Positions 58,103-64,000 of a stretch of DNA of 64,000 bases are shown piece by piece. The position numbers were made by a program, and so were the translations under genes. How positions within the stretch are numbered: position 1 is the first letter of the stretch; every line of letters starts with the position of its first letter. The notes beneath the pieces were generated by a model, which was not told the DNA's origin, ran no database searches, and saw only the letters and a list, made by a program, of their open reading frames with translations. The stretch comes from Drosophila persimilis (taxonomy: Eukaryota > Arthropoda > Insecta > Diptera > Drosophilidae): positions 11,284,001 through 11,348,000 of the forward strand of contig NW_020825298.1 of NCBI RefSeq assembly GCF_003286085.1, in the 5' to 3' direction.

Positions 58103-61050
58103 CTTTGGTCAACTTTGGCCTCAAGGAGGCACTGGCACGTTAGTCACTCATTTTTGCACGGGGATTCAACGCGGGACGACTGGCTTATGCGGGAGGAACT
58201 TGGCGGAACTTTCACGGAACAAAGGCGACCGGCGAATGGGACGACCTTTGACTGGGATTCCTGGTTTTGGTGCCGCTCGTGGCACACATGTGTGTGGCGT
58301 CGAGTGGCAGACGCCAGCTCCCACTATGCTTCACTTTTACTTTTACTTTTGCTGTCGGCGTCGCCGCCGCCGACGCCGTCGCCGTTTCGCCCTCTCATGC
58401 CGCATGGCTTCGCGTTTCAGTCAGCCCCGATTTCAGTCCTGGCATTGCCTTTCCAGTTCTGGCATTGTCCTGGTGGTAGTCCCATCGCATGTTGTTGTGC
58501 GGGAACCCAGCGTAAAGCGTTTAATGCTAGGCGTAATGACATGACACCATGTCAATATAATGACAAAGTATACGACGCAGTGTGTCAACAAGTTCCCCAT
58601 TGTACGACCACATACACTGGCGAAAGATTTGTGGACTCTAAAGGAAGTCCACAAGCTTTAAAGGATTGGTGGAGATGGCAACTGTTAACAAAGAGAGCTC
58701 ATTTTTAGTAGGCATGGGGTTTAGCCAGACAGGAGGTGATATTTAAAAAAAAATCCACCATTAATGGTGCAATGGGAACTTGAAGTCACCAACCCTGGGG
58801 TGAATGAACCAGTAGGTGCTGTTATGAGCGTGATGAACGAGGTATTTTTTGATAATTACAGAGAGAGAAGATCGCTTGACTCTTCTACAGAGTATCTGTC
58901 GCTCGTTTTGGTGAGGAAGAGGATTCAAAGATGTTTTAGTCTTTCATTTGTTTAAAATTACTTAGAGATTGTGGAAGGAATTTCTTTTAATTTTTGTAAT
59001 CCAACAAAAATCAGAAAAATTAGATATCCTCTATCTAAGATTGAATTAGGTGCACAGTTCTACTGGAGGTGTATCGTATCCTCTCCCTGTCGAAGGGGAA
59101 CGAGATATAAAGGCTGGTGTTGCTGTGAGAAGAGGGAGAGAGCGGTACAGAAGCTGATGGGAAACATCAAATCAATCACAGGCGGTTTTTATTCTTTTTC
59201 AGTGTTTTTTTTTCCTAATGTCTTTGTTCTTGTCAACCTATCCTACCATAAGTGTATTCTAAATACCTTCTCCATGGGATTTTCTAGAGCTTTAATTATG
59301 AAAATTCTCAAAGAACCTTATCCATTTGTAACGTACCTTTCTACATTCAAAGAGTTTCCTCTAGTTACTGTCTTTGGAAGATCCTTCCCTCTTTCGTTCA
59401 GTGCAATGAAAACGCCGAAAAGTTTCGAACGTTTTCCAGCCTGTAGGTCTGCAGGTGACAACTCTATTTCTATGCCGCGGGACTGGAAATCAGCTCCTCG
59501 TACTAACCATTTCCCATACTCCCTTTCGGTGTTTATTTCACCGTTAGAACTCGTTTTTCCTTGTCACAGTATCTGCATGTGTGTGTGTGTGTGTGTTTAG
59601 TTTTTGTGAGCACGAAATCGGCGACTTAAAGTTTCCCCCGCAAGAGAATGGCACGGGCCTGGACTCGGAAGGGAGTCTCACATTACCGCTGAAACCAGAT
59701 AACAATTTCGCTTTAGGGCCGTCTTTCATGCGAACAAGACATACAATAATTTCCTCTAATCGACTCGGAGCGCGGAAATTGAGCAAACACTTTGTATCGA
59801 GCTCGGGGATTCCATTGGTTAGAGGTGGGTACGGTACCTCCTTCGCTCTGACACTGACATTGCAACGTGCAACAACGATGGCAGCCACTTTCCGAAACTC
59901 GTCTCGTATTTGTTGGCAACGCCCTGTTATTTCCGGTCTATGCCACTGTGCAATTTTGAGGCATCTTTGCCCCCCAAAAACTTTAATTGCAACGTCTTCC
60001 GTCTTCCGACATCGCGAAAAGGTTTCCGCTGACATTTCAACAAATAACTTTGATTGTTGCGTTCCGTTCCGTTTCGTTTTTCGTTTTAAGCACTTTCATC
60101 TCTTCGTTTTTGAGTCCTTTGTGGCTTCATAGGATACTCCACAGTCAGCTCCACTTTATGTCTGGTTTGTGCGTTAACTTAGGGGGTCTTCTGGGAGGCA
60201 ATGCAACTGCAGCTTGCTTCTTCCTCTAAAACTGCTTCATTCCATTGGAGTGTCATTTACTACATGTTTCTGAGTGAAATCACATTATGAATTTATTAAA
60301 TTCTGGAAATCTGATATCTCTAGTCTTTGTTGAACTATTTTCCTTCCAAAGTTCTAGTTAAAGGGCACAACTAGGTGCCCATCTTTCAATCCTCCTCTAC
60401 CTCCAAAAACACTTTACGAGTGGGGTTGTGTCTTTGCTAAACATTGAAAGGAACACGCGCGGGTGTTTGTCCCCGCTAAGCTTTTGAAAAGACTTTTTCT
60501 GCGGTACACTGAAAACATTATTGGCACTTTGAATGGCAACAAATCGTGCTCTAGAGAAACTATGAAATGTGGAGAATAGATCCAACTAAATATGGATTTA
60601 GCACTAAAATCCTCCGCAAATATGTATTATCAAATCAAATCCCTGTAAATTAATCCATAGCTCTGGCCATATCACCTTTATACTAAGCTCTCAAAATTCA
60701 GTTTTTATTCTGAACACTATCAAAAATCCTTTTATAGAAGGAGAATCGGAAGAACACGATTATGAAACACAGGTCCCCGAGATGACCAAATTTGAGACGG
60801 AGTCTTGGTAAAGACGCGAATATAAATACATATCTCATAACTCATATAATCTTTGCTTCCAAAATCGAATTCAGTAGGTACTGGTCAAGATATATGGAAC
60901 TCAGATTCTATATAAGAAATATATTAAAACACAGCTCTGTACTTTGATAAAAGAATCCCAAATCCCCAATCCTAAATAAAACAGTCCTTCAACTAATTTA
61001 AACCTTCTCCACAATATACCCCACTTTCTCTAGCAAACACCGTATAATCC
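58103..61050. other. intergenic between the two last minus-strand genes
   Basis: GC-rich near 58150-58500, including CGCCGCCGCCGACG-type trinucleotides (58348-58390) that create long but low-complexity frames. The rest is A/T-rich with a (TG)n run at 59579-59597. No gene recognised. The promoter of the 58102 start should be in the first few hundred bases, but no TATA is obvious. Confidence 0.4.
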
Positions 61051-63877
61051 TTACGTGCACTTGACCAGATCCTCCAGGTCCTCCGCTGACAAAGCGTACT
61101 CGGGATCCAAGCTCGGGCCATGGCGTTTTTTGGTTCTACTGCGATGCTTGCGACGGAGTCCGCTCGAAGGCTTCGAACCGGATCTCAGAGGAAGGTTATC
61201 GCTCGACTGGACACTGGTTCTGGGTACAGGTGTATCCGCAATGATGGCCATGCCGCTGGTGGAGCGATCGTCGGGGTACTTGGCCGCTGTGGCGGCGGCG
61301 CTGGCGGCCGCCACCTCCTCGGCCTTGGCCTTCTCCGCGAAGCTGTCGCGTCGCCAGGAGGGCGTGAGAGTGCGCAGGATATTCTGGGTGTCCGCATAGC
61401 CCTCGTAGTTGTAGCGCTTCCGGAGGCTCAGCCCGGACAGATACTCGAGCGTCTGCCACACGTTCATCTTGTTCGCACTGTAGCAGGGCTCGTCGTCGAC
61501 TGACCAGCAAGCGTTGCGTGCTATGCGCTGGGCCAGGAGCATCGTTACGGTGGCACAGCGCTTGCCTGGCGGCGGTGGGGCCCATTCCAGCGACTCTGAG
61601 CGAGCAACAGTCGCCCCCCCGATTCCTCCGGCCTGAGCGCCTGTGAGTGACATATGCGGAACAGTTTGTTTAGCAACGTCCCAGAGTCCCAACGCCCCAA
61701 CGTCCCACGACGTCCAGGTGTACGGTTCACGTCAGTTGTCTTGGGTAGCACAAATTGAAATGTAATTAAGTTTCCTTCGGCGTTGTGCATTTAAAACTTC
61801 GTCCTCATCCTGCTTCTATTTTGATGGGACTACTATACGACTATACTGTGGCGTGCGAAGCCTCCGACGACCGAACTTCATGTGAGACCCCAGCCGATCG
61901 GCGCTGGGTGGCGTTATCCGTGTATCTGCTGTATCCGTGCCCGTGCCCGTGTCCGTGTCCGTTGCGTGGCAGCCACGCGTTCGTACTCGGGTGTTTATTG
62001 TATCCATTTTGCGCCATTAAAAATAATATCATTCTGATTGAGTGACGCGCCGCTTAAGTACTTTCTTCGCTGTCCCCGTACTGACACCGTTTTCCGCTTC
62101 ATTCGCTTCACTTTGATTTCCCTTTTTATTGAACACGCAAAGAGTGGGCTCGGGGCCGGGGGGCACCGAAAGAATAGAGGACATTACCCCGTTCTCGGTT
62201 CCATTATATTCCGATCCATTGTGGGATACGCAGCTTAGACGAAAGTTTGCCCTTGCCCCCTTCTTCGGGCCATAAACTTTAGATTGATGGGTGTTTTTAT
62301 GGACAAGGGAAGACGCTTTATCTATTGATATGGCAAAGAGTTATGGCCAAGAAATGGTAGTAAGTAGAGGGCTAAGAAGTTGTACTGTTGAAGGTCAAAA
62401 GGTTGACTGATCGATTATAAATTCAGTCTTTTGAGTATGGGTTCTGACTGATCAACAGAAACATGTTTATGGATAAAAAATCTGCCTTTTATAGGGGGTT
62501 CTATGGAGGTACTTAGAAGCTATTTTATCTGTTGACTTTTTTAGGGGTTATCTTTAGGATATGGCAGAGAATTTCTCAGCGGAAGAAACTATCTTTTCTT
62601 CATAGAGAAAACTTTCGGGTTGTCGTCGATCCGATGGGCGAGCTAAGCAAGTGAGTCAGGGGTTGACGCACGAGGGCAGGTGGCAGGGATTCAAAACGAA
62701 TGAAGAAGGACGGAACGGAAGTGCTAAAAGGCTGCTTCCACGCCAATCCGAATGAGTATATCTTTTCTAGAGAATGTGTGGAACACATCGACCTACGAAT
62801 GAGGCCTCAAAAAGTTCGTGTTTCAAGCTTAGAAATACTTTGGAAGATAAAAATAACGAAAGGCTATTCAAAGTTTATTCCATTAAGAACAGGAAAAAGT
62901 CAAGAAGGGAACACCCACTGTAACTAATAGTTTCTTATTCCATTCACACTTTCCTTAACCTTGAAGGCGGATTCCATGAACATTGACACCACAGAGAACA
63001 CAGCCCCCCCCGCACATAGACAAGCCACGAAACCCGAGTGAACCGACGACCCAGTGAGCAAAAACCAAAGCCAATTTCCCTTTTCCATCACTTGTTCCCC
63101 AATTACTTGGAAAAGTTTTGCCGACAGCCGATGGCTGCACTTGCTCCTCCGAACCCCCCCAGACTGGTGTTCATTTGCATTGGAGGAGGCACTGAGGCAT
63201 CTATCAAATGCTTCGTTAGCATCGCGTGACTAAACTTAGTCCGGAAATTAGCGACCTCCACTCGAGGAACGGGGCTGCCAGAGGAATGGTGCTCCAAAAG
63301 GAGCGAATTTTGGCAAGTTTTAAGTTTTAGGAAGCGCATTGAGGAAACGTGAGAGAACCAGAGATAGTCTTATCAGACAATGTGATGCAATCGTGTGTAA
63401 GTATTTCCCGCGAGAGAGTGGGGGCCACGATAATTGCCATGGAAATATTTCTGGGTGTGGCTCTTGCGCCTGACACTCTGATGGATGCAATAAAATATTA
63501 TGAGCATGGCTGTGGCAAAGAATCTTAATTGAATGGCAGTGGCAGCGGCAGCGGTGGTTCCTTCACCGGCGCCAATCGATGTCAGAGCGAAACGACCACT
63601 CGACGGCAATGGGAGCTGGCACACGTGTCGTGTGTTTGAGGCTGAGAGCGATTCAATGGTCTGTACTCACGCAACAATGACATCGGGATCCTCCCACCAC
63701 TTCTTGTGCGAGGGCTGCAGCAGCAGACTAACCTGACGCCAGTGGTTCTTGTGCACCACCTAGGTATATGGCCATATCATTTTATTATTCCCACTTTTTG
63801 CCAGGGCTCCAACTTACTTTGTACTTTTTGGGATCGTAGGCACTGTGATCTTTGTCGGAGAACACCAGACGAGCCAT
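61051..63877 (-). CDS. uncharacterised protein, exon structure incomplete
   Basis: Three likely coding exons: 63877-63818 (MARLVFSDKDHSAYDPKKYK), 63759-63671 (HKNHWRQVSLLLQPSHKKWWEDPDVIV) and 61640-61051, ending EDLVKCT and a stop. The last exon has a good branch/acceptor and encodes KRCATVTMLLAQRIARNACW, LEYLSGLSLRKRYNYEGYADTQNIL, an Ala-rich helix and a basic tail (RKHRSRTKKRHGPS). I do not recognise the family. Exon 2 ends with two spare bases but exon 3 needs one. Either a further exon (length 3n+2) lies between 61641 and 63670, or the exons belong to two genes. The stop codon TAA overlaps a GTAAGG that mimics a donor. Confidence 0.55.
62605..62695. repeat. dispersed repeat remnant (copy 2)
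   Basis: GC-rich block sharing phrases with 52035-52150: a GTCGTCG head, AGCAAGTGAGT, GACGCACGAG and GGCAGGG in the same order. It lies in the intron between the second and last exons of the final gene. Confidence 0.5.
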
Positions 63878-64000
63878 TCTGCCGCGCTTCCGGGTATTCT
63901 TTCTACCTTTTTTGGTTTATGTTGTTTTCTGTTTTGGGGGAAATATTTTATATGTTATATTGCAGGACTGATGATTTTGTGTGTTTGCCAACTTGTCGCA

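Noticed and set aside
57929..58708. 259- and 198-residue overlapping plus-strand frames
   Set aside because: They overlap the real minus-strand exon at 57987-58102 and a CGC/GCC-rich tract; composition is Arg/Ser/Pro/Cys-heavy and they have no partner exons.
58540..59080. Possible endogenous viral fragment (lysine- and tyrosine-rich short frames)
   Set aside because: Frames are broken every 40-60 codons and I recognise no viral motif; more likely plain A/T-rich spacer.
61051..61060. GTAAGG read as a donor joining this exon to the one at 54050
   Set aside because: The phase would fit, but an in-frame TAA stop lies at the same place and the exon at 57987-58102 provides its own start codon for the 54050 exon, so two genes are the simpler reading.
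1..64000. tRNA, rRNA, CRISPR or operon-like features
   Set aside because: I looked for B-box-like GGTTCGAATCC, repeat-spacer arrays and polycistronic layout and saw none; the DNA is eukaryotic with spliced genes.

Overview
This window is fly genomic DNA, from a Drosophila species. The genes have short introns with GTAAGT-type donors. Proteins recognisable by residue pattern are Cdc14, R2D2, Herp, LKR/SDH, an ethanolaminephosphotransferase, Brd7-9 and urate oxidase. From memory, these genes neighbour one another on chromosome arm 2L (Muller element B, around 28C) in D. melanogaster. R2D2 and several other proteins are clearly diverged from D. melanogaster, so the species is not melanogaster. 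An obscura-group fly (pseudoobscura/persimilis/miranda type) is my best guess. It rests on recalled protein character and repeat flavour, not on any search.

Layout: 1-5047 is the 5' half of a gypsy-class LTR retrotransposon lying on the minus strand (LTR, tRNA-Lys primer site, leader, gag, -1 frameshift site, protease/RT/RNase H; integrase runs off the window). About 120 bp further on is the probable promoter of Cdc14 (+, coding 7742-12166). r2d2 (-, 12749-13780) meets Cdc14 tail to tail and stands head to head with Herp (+, 14984-16892). Next come LKRSDH (+, 17659-21740), an ethanolaminephosphotransferase (+, 24336-27247), Brd7-9 (-, 27739-30550), an unrecognised basic SR/SP-rich protein (-, 31178-32224) and urate oxidase (-, 32601-33703). 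A single-exon secreted CUB protein (+, 35714-37903) follows. Then there is a secreted peptide-precursor-like gene (-, coding 39778-42701, probable TATA promoter near 47.2 kb). Two unrecognised minus-strand genes end the window (49706-58102 and 61051-63877).

The genes are mostly independent housekeeping or tissue genes, not an operon. Several are head-to-head or tail-to-tail. Brd7-9 and r2d2 carry the Drosophila Motif 1 housekeeping promoter element, whereas Uro and the peptide-precursor gene have TATA boxes. The most interesting items are the retroelement's UUUUUUA slip site and in-frame 63-bp minisatellite in pol; the two-cysteine precursor ending in a Gly-terminated RFLG; the nested C-termini of Cdc14; and a 116-bp coding first exon at 58 kb found only by splice phase. 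All exon structures below were built by eye from splice signals and reading phase.
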